Of a DNA stretch of 64,000 nucleotides, positions 50,713-60,453 are shown one piece after another. Below the pieces are notes generated by a model. That model did not search any database. It saw only the letters and a program-made list of their open reading frames with translations, and had not been told where the DNA came from. The stretch spans positions 310,001-374,000 of the forward strand of contig CANTFK010000785.1 in the NCBI GenBank assembly GCA_947646735.1, in the 5' to 3' direction. The DNA comes from Peronospora farinosa. Taxonomy: Eukaryota > Oomycota > Peronosporomycetes > Peronosporales > Peronosporaceae. The position numbers and the translations under genes are program-made. The first letter of the stretch is position 1, and every line of letters starts with the position of its first letter.

Positions 50713-51355
50713 TGTAACGGGGTTACACGACGGTTGTAACATCATTTCGAAAGTTTACGGTTGAAGTTTCCCTTTTAATGCATATAATGCATTTTGATAC
50801 TTCTCTTTATAGAGGTATTAAGGATAAGCGCTAAAGATACGGTATCCGGTAATACGTATCTTCTCTATTAGGATTCGATAATCGATAACGCTGTACTAAG
50901 TACATCATACACAGATGTTTAGACGATACGTCGTCCAATAGCAAAGTCTGCATATATTAATTACTATTATAGTAATTGATCTAGTGTAGTGTACTTAGAG
51001 TAGGACTATTCATAAAAACTTATTGCATAGATAAAATCAGCTCTCATTTTGAGTTTAAGATCGCAAGTCGTTCTGACTTGTTCTCTTGTGCACTTCGTGC
51101 GTTGGTTCTCTGAAACTTTAAGCTTCTAGCTTGTTCTTGCACTCTGAGGGTTGGTTCCCTGAACCTTAAGCTTATTGCTTGACTGACTAAAGGTCTCTTT
51201 CGTCGTTCCTTAGAAGGAGGATGACTTTTAAGTCGTTTGATTAGTTCCTTAGAACTAAGTGGCTTTTAGCCGTCAACTTTAGCTAGTTCTCTAGAACTAA
51301 GAGGCTTCCAGCCTAAAGTCTTCCTCTGGCTAAGGAGCTGTGCAGATCCGCTACA
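50713..51355 (+). repeat. solo LTR of the G2 gypsy family, CCATT duplication
   Basis: The 643-bp LTR begins TGTAACGGGGTTACACGACG and ends CAGATCCGCTACA. It is flanked by CCATT at 50708-50712 and again at 51356-51360, a perfect duplication, so it is a solo LTR and not the 5' LTR of G2. It shares its layout with the LTR at 58979-59603, including the repeated GTTGGTTC/CTTAAGC and AGAACTAAG blocks near the end. Confidence 0.92.
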
Positions 51356-51549
51356 CCATTACTAAAAGGACTTACCAGATCATTTATCCATTACTTTATA
51401 ACGACCTACCCCATTAATTGAATTGATCCAATCACGCGTCACAACGTGGGTATATTGTCGTGGTAATTCGAAAAGGTTTAGTAATAGGATGCTGGCTAAA
51501 GTATGCAAACAATTTGGTGTTTGTAATATCCATCGTTTGTATAATCTAG

Positions 51550-54528
51550 CTAATGGCCACGAGATCGCGACTCATTAATATTGGCCATTTCGGACTTAAC
51601 CGAAAATATGCGATCACACTTGGCGAAATTCACTCTTTCACTTCGCCACAATTTCCAATACCCCCGTGACTCGCCTGGCGCTAGGTTGAGCTCCATCTGC
51701 TTAGGCGATCGAGCAAATTCATCAACTTTTCTCAAACTCGCTATTGAATGCATAGAATCCAAATCACATGTATTTATTATCGGCTCGATTCGTGTATTAC
51801 CATCTTGATCTGTCCTTTTTCCTTCAACATATGCATAAATGCAGAGCCTAGAACGCTCGGCTCGTACCAGATTCCAACCTGGTGAGCGTCTAAGTTTAAC
51901 ATCTCCTCTGCCTTCGGTGGGAGCATCCCAGCGTGTTTGGTCGGTACGTACCATTGGCGAGCAGATTATAAAATTCCTCCATCGGGCATTTTCCTCCTTC
52001 GTGCATCTCTCCACAGGCAGTACACACGAAAGAACACTTGTCTGAAGGATCTCCTTTGCGCCCACTTCTGACAGGTCAACCGTTCCAACACCCACGATCG
52101 TCATGTTTTTTCGATCCGCAATGAGTGCAGGCTCTTGGTGGGTCAGTGTGACATGACTTTTGCCTTGATCGGTCACATTCTGTCGATCACGGTATAATCA
52201 TGACTTCTCCGCTTGATCCGGTGTATCCGCTGTAAACATACGACGTAGGTCAACTTCTACTTCAGATCCAAACGATTCCGACCCTGAACCACTGTTACCC
52301 TTTCCGATATGGATCGCTCTCACTGCACGAGTCGGTTTCGATGATGCTTGATCGAGCACAGGAGATGATTGCTGGCGAAATTTACTTGATCCCATCGTTG
52401 CTTTGCCTTGACGACTCTCCATGCGTTGATAGGCACTTAAAGTTTCCTCCATGTCGTCAGCATCGTCCAGCCTTAATAGAGTCAACTGCTTTGCCAAATC
52501 ACGATCATCTAATGTCTCGTTAAAGTGTTCCACATGCTCTCGTCTTGTGGCCGGTGTTCCTTCTCGGATCAAGATCTTTGCTCGTATTGCCGCCACATTT
52601 AATCGATAAAGATATTACAATGGATTCTCATTCGGCTGCTTCCTTGCGTGGTAATATTGTCTTCCGACGGATACGCCATATCCTCCATACTGTATCATGA
52701 AACTTTCCAATAGAAATTCCAATTATGGCGAGTTGTTCTGCTCAGCTGGCTATACCAATTTCGTGCTGGCCCCGTTAGCAAATCACACATTACGAGACAC
52801 TTTTCCGCGTCAGGAGATTGATCACGTAAGAAAGCAGACTTGACTTTACTGATCCAGCCGCTGGCTCGATCTTCGTCTCTGTCTCGTCCATTAAACTCCT
52901 TCAGATCTGCGATCGCCGATACCCGGATTCGCTGCGCAGAGAATCCACCATTTGGCGTATCTTATGCTGCTGCCATTAATGGTCGTTTTAGGTTAGGTCT
53001 TCAAGTCCTAGATCAAGCGGATCGCAATTACTTGATCGAATGTGACGCGATTCAACCGAATCCCTCTCCACATCTGGAACATGTCTTTCCTGAGGAGTGG
53101 TCTGGATCCTTGATCGATTAGCACTTTGCTGGGCTAAGATCCGTTGATCTGACTTGTACTTTCTCATGGCGGCTTCGAAATATGAATTCAGCTGCCCTGA
53201 TCCAATCGGAGTCGCTTGTTGAGCCATGGCCGCATCTGTCGATCGCACTTCAGTCTTGATTGGCACCGCTCGTCCACCAATGAATGCTGCGCCTGACGGT
53301 CCCAGTGACATCCGTTGAATACAGATCGACTCCTCTGAATCTTCTGCCTGTGACTTTGATTCTGCTGACGCATACTGAGACGATCCAGTCTGGTATGCTT
53401 CGGCGGTCGGCGTGATCGCCTGATCGGCCACATAACGTTTTCCAGTAAGAGGAATTAGTTTTTCGAACAGCGATCGTCCTGCCTTAATCACTTGATCTTG
53501 AACGCATTCTAGCAGTGTTTGCGCGTCAAACGCTCCAGGTGAGTCCGGCTTCCTTCATTAGTTCCATAAGACGACGGATCGCTTCCAGCTGGTTTGACGT
53601 TTCTTTAAAGGCTGATAACGGCCCTTGTAACGATCCAATTAGCTTCGGCTTCAAAATTCTCAGTACTGGGTCGCTTGAAAATAACGTCTTTAACTTCATC
53701 TGGTAGAAACACCTTTCCAGTTCTTCCATGTTCGGGGTTTCAGTTTTCGATACCTGATTTGTCGACTTCTTTTCTAAAATTCTGCGATCGGCCGATTTCT
53801 TCCCTTGAACTTCATGATCGGCTCGTGACACCTTTTTCTGCAACCGTATATTCTTCGAATCTTTCTTCGTCGGTTTTGCAGGAGTAGTTCTAGATAAAAC
53901 TCTTTCGATTTTGGCCGAAGGATTTATATCTGGCGAATCACGTTTTGCAACATGACTCGCAGGGGTCCCCGAAAGGACCTGGGGAGGGGGTAGAGGTTTT
54001 TCTTCCAGATCGAGCGATCGATCTTCCTCTTTTATTTTCCTCTCATCTGCATCCCTCTCAAAACGCTGATGATTCCGGGATTCTTTTTCTTCACGCGTCT
54101 GCGGCGATCCCTCTGCCTTTGACTCTTCAATCCCAGGTTCATTCTTGATCTTGACATCTTCTCTCAGGGACTCACGGCGATATCCCGAGTCACCAGAAGA
54201 TCCGGGCACGCGCGCCATTGTGGTGGAGTGGCGATCACAATATTTCTGATGTACTCCGTTTCCGTGCAACTTTCCTTCCTCACCTTGTGTACCCGTCGGT
54301 AGGGCGGGTAGCACTCTTCTCGGTGGACTTGAGTTGATGCTGAAGTTGACCGTGCTGAAGTTGACCGTGGTTGGAATTGGTTGGGGGTTTGATCGCGCGG
54401 AAATTTTCACGCGATCGAGGGTACTTGGGTTGGGCCACTCTATATGAGTCGCCCTGATCTCTCTTGAGATCGCCTTGTCCAAAAATGTAGATACTTAATC
54501 CACTTGATACACTTGACCTTCTAACCAC
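51550..54528 (-). pseudogene. gypsy element G3: leader, gag and zinc-knuckle remnant
   Basis: The minus strand carries a gag region in several frames. MDKAISREIRATHIEWPNPS (54482) starts a 318-codon charged segment, ending with LMELMKEAGLTWSV. LFEKLIPLTGKRYVADQAIT follows, then capsid sequence FNGRDRDEDRASGWISKVKS and LVMCDLLTGPARNWYSQLSR near 52740-52850, and IRAKILIREGTPATRREHVE with DRDLAKQLTLLRLDDADDME (52596-52450). Finally, double zinc-knuckle sequence CTHCGSKKHDDRGCW and CTACGEMHEGGKCPMEEFYN lies near 52130-51970. Frameshifts and stops are frequent. Pol does not follow; a solo LTR lies at 50713. G3 belongs to a gag type common in Phytophthora gypsy elements. Confidence 0.75.
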
Positions 54529-54869
54529 TTGATCTGTCTCGCGATCTTGTACCTTGTCCTTTTCTTGTTATGCTGCGTCCAATCGCAGGCGAAGTTTGTT
54601 TATGAGGATTATTGTAATCCCTGGCCAAACAATCCAGGGATATCACTTGTGTCGTAGCGTCGCAGATGATCTTGAGCCGTTGGGGGGGGCCCAAGTTATC
54701 CCACCCGAAAGAGAAGCTTGCGTGTCTTAGAAGTAAAATCGAACTCTGTTTAATGTTAACCAATCACATACCAAAACCTACGATTCTGCCTATCTGTAGC
54801 CTAGGATCTACTTCCACGTGTTGTCCTTCCGAAAAATCAGATCTCAATGCGTGGACCGCTTACCTCGGA

Positions 54870-55020
54870 TCGCGATAATGGATCGCTGTCGGAGGATAGC
54901 AGTCGGCGGATCGCGGATGACAGATCGCGGTCGACGGATCGCTGATGACAGATCGTGGTCGACGGGTCGTGATGGCGGATCGCGGTCGAAGGGTCGTGAT
55001 GACGGATCGCGGTCGATCTA
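54870..55020 (+). repeat. GATCG-rich minisatellite in the inverted-repeat spacer
   Basis: About five imperfect copies of a roughly 27-bp unit built on GGATCGCGGTCGACGG and GTGATGACG. The array produces the pseudo-repetitive frame DRGRRIADDRSWSTGRDGGS in one reading, so the 216-codon open frame over it is probably not a gene. Confidence 0.75.
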
Positions 55021-55454
55021 CAAGGTGTGGACCACATTTAATTTTGGGCGATCCACACTTTGCAAAATATTGCTCCTTTGCTTCTCCACAATCGATTACT
55101 TGGTTATACTATGGAATCGATCTGATTTTATCAGGTCGATCAATCGATCGTCTAGGGTTTTTACAGCCCAAGTGAAGATTACGACTACATGTCGACCTTT
55201 TATGCTCGATCATGATTATACGGAATCGCGATTGAGGCAATTGGCATGGATATTATTTCGGTCAGATCAACATGGATCCATTTGCGATCAAATCTACAAA
55301 AGCGACTACGATCGACAAGCACGATCACAGGTACGATCACGATCGAAAAATGCGATCATGATCGACATCGTAAGCAAGAGTGAGATCTCCGCTATATTAG
55401 AGTGGGCCACATATCGAGATCTGAATTTTTCGGAAGGACGACGCGGCACAAAAG

Positions 55455-55475
55455 ACCCTGGTATATAAATAGGCA
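55455..55475 (+). promoter_or_regulatory. TATA box in the right G3 LTR arm
   Basis: TATATAAATAG lies in the right arm upstream of the plus-strand G3 leader. The corresponding place in the left arm has CTACAGATAGG and lacks the TATA sequence, one of the few differences between the arms. Confidence 0.45.
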
Positions 55476-56097
55476 GCATCGTAGGTTTTGGTATGTGATT
55501 GGTTAACATTAAACAGAGTTCGATTTACTTCTAAGACACGCAAGCTTCTCTTTCGGGTGGGATAACTTGGCCCCCCCCCAACGGCTCAAGATCATCTGCG
55601 ACGCTACGACACAAGTGATATCCCTGGATTGTTTGGCCAGGGATTACAATAATTCTCATAAACAAACTTCGCCTGCGATTGGACGCAGCATAACAAGAAA
55701 AGGACAAGGTACAAGATCGCGAGACAGATCAAGTGGTTAGAAGGTCAAGTGTATCAAGTGGATTAAGTATCTACATTTTTGGACAAGGCGATCTCAAGAG
55801 AGATCAGGGCGACTCATATAGAGTGGCCCAACCCAAGTACCCTCGATCGCGTGAAAATTTCCGCGCGATCAAACCCCCAACCAATTCCAACCACGGTCAA
55901 CTTCAGCACGGTCAACTTCAGCATCAACTCAAGTCCACCGAGAAGAGTGCTACCCGCCCTACCGACGGGTACACAAGGTGAGGAAGGAAAGTTGCACGGA
56001 AACGGAGTACCCCCTCCGATAGTCGGCTGTCCGAACGCCAGTGGAAAGTCGGGATCACATCAGAAGTTTTGTGAGCCCTGCTCCACCACAATGCTCT

Positions 56098-57655
56098 AGT
56101 CAAATTCAGAGTTCATCTGCTGGGCTCAAAGCCTTTTGTGATCTATACCGATCATGCGTCTTTACGCACTGCGACTCAGTCGCCGCATCTCTCGCAGAAA
56201 ATGGCCAGATGGCTTTCATTCTTTGCTGAATATAACTTCGAGGTGAAATATATATAAGCCGGGCAAGCAAAATGCTTTGGCTGATGCGTTGTCACGCAAA
56301 CCTGACTATGAGCTTGCTCATGTTACGACGTTGTCGTCTTCTATAATTGATCTCATTCGATCGGCGTATGCTAAAGATGATCACTGTATAGCGTTGCTAC
56401 ATGCTCTTGGAAGTGATGAGTTTAAAGACTCGGAAATTAAAGTGTCGGCACGATTACGTGCGATCCTCCATCGATATTCTATCGATCAGAGGCTGTTGTA
56501 CTATGGCGGATCCTCCGCGTATTGTGGTTCCTCATGACGAGGACCTGAAGTATCGTATCCTCTATGAGGTACATGACACCGCCATCGGGGGTCATTTGGG
56601 TCGAGAAAAGACCTATGGGGTAGTATGCCCCATTCGGCAGCGCCGTTGGCTAGTTTTCCTATTCCCACTGGGTGCTGGGAGTACATTAGTGTGGACTTTG
56701 TGTTTGGACTACCGAAAGATTCGCATGGCAACACAGGTATTGTGGTCTTTGTTGACCGTTTGAGCAAAATGGCTTACTTAGCGGCTGTGCCAAACTCGAT
56801 CGATGGTGTGGGTACAGCGGAGCTGTTTATCGATCGAGTGTTTCGCCAACATGGCTTGCCAGTGGCAATTGTTTCTCACCGTGATCCTCGTTCTACGAGT
56901 AAGCTTTGGAAGTCCGTTTTTGTAGGTGCCAGGCACCCGAATGGACATGTCCACAGCGGATCATCCGCAGACCGATGGTCAAACTGAACGCGTTAATTCG
57001 CGTTATTGAAGATATCCTCCGCAGCGTTTGTGATAAATCGCCTAAGCGCTGGATCTCTATGCTCCCTGTTGTTGAGTTTGCACTCAATAATTCCGTGCAC
57101 GCCTCTACCGGCTACACTCCGTTCTATGCGAATGGCCTCACACACCCACGCGTTCCGTTAACGCTACCACCGAGTGTTTCAGGGCTTGGGTGGGGGAGAG
57201 GTTGCAGATCGGCTTGCTGATGTCAGCCCTAATACTGTTAAGAAACAGGTGAACGCGTTTGTCGCAACACGACTAAATGTCTTACGACATAAGCAAGACG
57301 CAATGGCTGATAGCCAACACAAACAGAAGGAATATGCGGATGCTAAAGGCAGAAGCTGTATTGATTGTTATGAGGTCGGAGACCAAGTATTACTTAATGC
57401 TAAAAACCTACCTACAATGTAGTGTCTGCTGTCTTTAAGACAAAATTGCGTCCGCGCTTCATCGGACCCTTTACGATCGTGTCCAAGAAAGGCTTAGCGT
57501 ATACGCTCAATTTGCCGCGCAAATTGCGTACACATCCCGTGTTCTACGTCGACATGCTCAAGCCATATCGGGATCCGTCCCAAGTGAACACTAAGGCGCT
57601 CGCGCCGAGCTCATCGGCATTGCCGCAGGACGAATCATCTGCCCCAAAAGATTAA
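56098..57655 (+). pseudogene. gypsy element G2: RNase H and integrase remnant
   Basis: The sequence switches abruptly near 56098 from G3 leader to RNase H of another element (FRVHLLGSKPFVIYTDHASL, MARW, and after a frameshift NALADALSRKPDYEL). The integrase follows: VPHDEDLKYRILYEVHDTAI and GGHLGREKTYGVV, then a deletion that removes the rest of the zinc domain, then VDFVFGLPKDSHGNTGIVVF, SHRDPRSTSKLWKSVF, EDILRSVCDKSPKRWISMLP and the C-terminal KLRPRFIGPFTIVSKKGLAY and HPVFYVDMLKPYRDP. The active-site strand has SHRDPR where G1 has SDRDPR. Several frameshifts; nonfunctional. The 5' half of G2 is missing. Confidence 0.85.
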
Positions 57656-57759
57656 GTTGCCCCTCCACTCGGTTTCGACTCTGCTCAAACGACTCGAGGC
57701 GAGTATTCATCTTCTGCAAAGTCTCACGAAGATACTTCACCACTTGAAGGATCTCGGCA

Positions 57760-58018
57760 TAAACTTGTGCCGGTACACCGGCCTCCTCCTACATTGCTCG
57801 ATGAGCAGGGGGACATTCAGCTTCATGTGAAACAGCTTCTTCAGAAGCGTCACCGCCATTGTCAAAACCAGTATCTGGTGAAGTGGCGTGGATACCCGAG
57901 TCGTATAAATTCATGGGAGCTCGAGGTTCCCTTACAGCAGTGTTGTTCGTACGCCGTGGACGGTTTTAAAAGTCGTGCGCAGGGCCAACCTGTTGGCGAT
58001 GGCGTTTCCCACCAATAG
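57760..58018 (+). pseudogene. G2 chromodomain
   Basis: The frame reads PPPTLLDEQGDIQLHVKQLL and QNQYLVKWRGYPSRINSWEL, a chromodomain with its aromatic and WxE features, at the end of the polyprotein. It parallels the G1 chromodomain near 17400 and ends before the antisense frame. Confidence 0.8.
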
Positions 58019-58094
58019 TGGTGGGAGTGGGAGAGCTCACGGCTGGGGACTGCTGAGAAATCACGGCTAAAGGCGTAGCCGATGTACTGGAATC

Positions 58095-58911
58095 TTAAAT
58101 GGCTGGCGCATAGCCCACTCGTTGTTTCCGCAATCGTCCTCTGGCATTTAATTTGGCGTATTCAAAACGCATCTTCCGTTTCAGACGAACGTCTGCCACA
58201 CTGGCACTTGCGCCAAAAGTCCACATGCTATTCAAACGCCGCACATAATGTGCCCAGTGGACAAAGGCGCTATCGATTTCATCTTCAGTTTTGCCTGCGA
58301 ACAGCAAGAAAGGAACTCCTTTCATAGGAGGGATAGAAGCACCCCGTGCTTGCCTATCTAGGCGCGCCTTGTATTGGCTTGGGGTGGTCTTGGCTGGCTC
58401 TAGGTACTTTAGGCAAGATCCGCTCGCGCGGAGAGCCCCTCGAGCGTGGTAGCATCCGTTCCTATGGACCATATATATAGCGAATGGCCAGTGGCCTTTT
58501 TGGTACGCTCGTCAATAGATCGTGGGTAAAATACATAGTCTAGATGCTTTTTGAGTTTGGCCATAAACTTTGCTTGGTGTGCAGAACTTGCTTCCGTTTG
58601 CAACTTCTGTGCCTGTTGCTCGTCGAGCGGGTTCGAGATAGTGGAAGTGGACGTTTCGCCAGGCGCTAAGCGCATGGAAGTTAGTGTGTCAGCGGCACCA
58701 CGTTCGGGAATGGGTTTAATTCATGACGAGAGACAACATCCACAACAGGAGAGCTAGACTTGGCCTCTTCGTCATCCACTAAGTTTGTGTCGCTCTCGTA
58801 GTCCACCATGTCTTCAAGACTTTTCTTTAAGAGAATATTAAGAGCCTCGGACTCCGTGCGAGGCGTGGTCATGGTCGTGGTACTTTGAACAACCGTCCGA
58901 TGTTTGTACAT
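58095..58911 (-). pseudogene. G2 antisense reading frame between chromodomain and 3' LTR
   Basis: Opposite to pol, 58911-58681 begins MYKHRTVVQSTTTMTTPRTE and is acidic (NILLKKSLEDMVDYESDTNL). After a stop it continues as MRLAPGETSTSTISNPLDEQ and then a shifted frame to 58095 with KTTPSQYKARLDRQ, GVPFLLFAGKTEDEIDSAFV and HWAHYVRRLNSMWTFG. Total about 270 codons in three broken pieces. Position, length and the segment PFLLFAGKTEDEIDSAF match the G1 antisense frame (PFVLRSNETADDYEAEL). The family is unknown to me. Persistence of similar coding sequence in two diverged elements argues that it was once a real accessory gene. Confidence 0.55.
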
Positions 58912-58978
58912 TTCGCAAACCTCTTGGAGGCAATGTGTCGATTGACGTGATGTGTAACGCCAGTCTGGTGGAGGAGAG

Positions 58979-59603
58979 TGTAACGGGGTTACACGACGAT
59001 TGGAACATCATACCGAAAGTACATCACGGTTGAAGTTTATATATTGCATATAATGCATTCTTAATACTGATCCTTCTAAAAAGGGGCAATATATATGAGT
59101 GATAATATAAGGTATTAATAATACCTTATATTATCGGTATCGGTTCCTTAACTGATACAGTAGTACTAAGTACAACATACACTGATCGATTGGATGATTC
59201 CATATCCCGATACAGTGTTATAATTATAATAATTGTAATTAATCTAGTGTAGGGTACATAGTAGGATTATTTATTAAATCTTAATGCATAAATAACATCA
59301 TATCTCATTTTGAGATTGAAGATCCCAAGTCCCTCTGAGACTTATTCTCTTGTGCACTTCATGCGTTGGTTCCTTAAATCGGAAGCATTTATTTAAACTC
59401 TTGCGCTTTGTGCGTTGGTTCTCTTAACCTTAAGCTATTGCTTGTAGATTAGAAGTCCCTCCTAGGTCCTAGAAAAGGTCGTTAATTAGTTCCTAAGAAC
59501 GAAGTGGCTTAAAGCCGTCCACTCCTAATTAACTCTATAGAACTAAGAGGCTTTCAGCCTAATAAGTCTTCCTCTGACTTAAGAGCTGTGTAGCTCCGCT
59601 ACA
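58979..59603 (+). repeat. G2 3' LTR
   Basis: A purine run, GTGGAGGAGAG, ends at 58978 and the LTR begins TGTAACGGGGTTACACGACG. It ends TAGCTCCGCTACA at 59603 (625 bp). It is similar throughout to the solo LTR at 50713-51355 and to the fragment at 4985-5191. Confidence 0.9.
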
Positions 59604-60150
59604 ACTTGAAACTTGCCACTCTTGTTTTTATGTGGCACTGATAGTAAGTTGTTGTTCATTTTCGGCGTGAACAGTGCATCCTTAATCTCAATATCGTGTT
59701 CGTCACCGTTGGGTAGAACTACTCGCTCGATAATGGTCCCCACACCTTTGATCGCGGCCTTGTTTTTGGGATCAGCTCTTACTGGATAATGTGTTTGGGG
59801 GTGAATAAGGTCACTTGCCTAACACATGTACTATTGACTTCGCATGGAGAGGTCGCTAGTACCCGGGGTCCCAAGGGTATCGTTGATCGCGGCCTTGTGA
59901 CCGTCAGCCACCTTTGTCTTGCTCTTTTAGCGTGGTGAACTTGGCCTCGCTGTTGCAGATATGGTGTGTCAACCAGGCATAATCTTTCCCGTCGGTTCGA
60001 AACAAGGAACCGTCGATTTCGCCATCACCCTTACACAAAAAATGATGTAGGATTTGTAAGTCTGTCTTGAAGGCAGAAGCTAAACAATAACTCAGTCTCG
60101 AATTAGTAATAGTTTTACCCCTTGAGACTAGTCTGGGTGAGCTGCTGTTC
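59604..60150 (-). pseudogene. copia protease-region fragment
   Basis: On the minus strand 59785-59604 reads [20 protein letters not shown] and then [20 protein letters not shown], the strand region that follows the active site of copia proteases. It is interrupted at GKFQ by the G2 LTR. Upstream, 60150-59904 (TDGKDYAWLTHHICNSEAKF) may be the preceding part with the catalytic motif altered. This element is distinct from C1 and C2. Confidence 0.6.
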
Positions 60151-60453
60151 ATGAGGAGCTTGTATACACACTATCTCTCTGCAAGGTGCTGCGTCACATT
60201 ATTGAGTATTTACGCTAACAGACGTGATTCCTACTGGGTACAAGCTTCAAGACCCCCAGATAATTATAGATAGACCTCTGTGATTGTGATATCGTGTGGA
60301 AAAAGGCCCTCGATTATAAAAGATTCTATTGTAACGGTATAACTTTGTATACGATATAAGCCTAAAATTAATTTAATTTAACTTCTTTTGTTTTATCATT
60401 TTAAAACGTTCAAACGTTTTTTTTTAACAAAATAGCTTCGAGCCAACCAACGG
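60151..60453. other. 303 bp upstream of the ATAD2-like gene
   Basis: AT-rich, with a T8 run near 60416-60425; presumed promoter and 5' leader of the next gene. Confidence 0.35.

Larger units (their letters stand above)
54251..56010. repeat. large inverted repeat: two head-to-head G3 LTR-leader copies
   Basis: Arms of about 595 bp (54251-54845 and 55416-56010) are near-perfect reverse complements around a 570-bp spacer. Each arm carries LTR-like sequence, leader and the start of the same gag (MDKAISREIRATHIEWPNPS on both strands). They break identity at GGAGTAC, after GKLHGNGV. The inner 80 bp of the arms are diverged, consistent with two different copies rather than one recent duplication. 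Runs of eight or nine G/C lie at the same place in each arm (about 54685 and 55571). Confidence 0.88.

Noticed and set aside
50713..51355. LTR considered as the 5' LTR of G2
   Set aside because: CCATT flanks it on both sides, so it is a complete solo-LTR insertion. The sequence to its right belongs to G3 on the other strand.
54818..55468. 216-codon plus-strand open frame in the inverted-repeat spacer
   Set aside because: Its first third is translation of the GATCG minisatellite and the rest is AT-rich LTR sequence without domain features; openness is explained by the repeat period.
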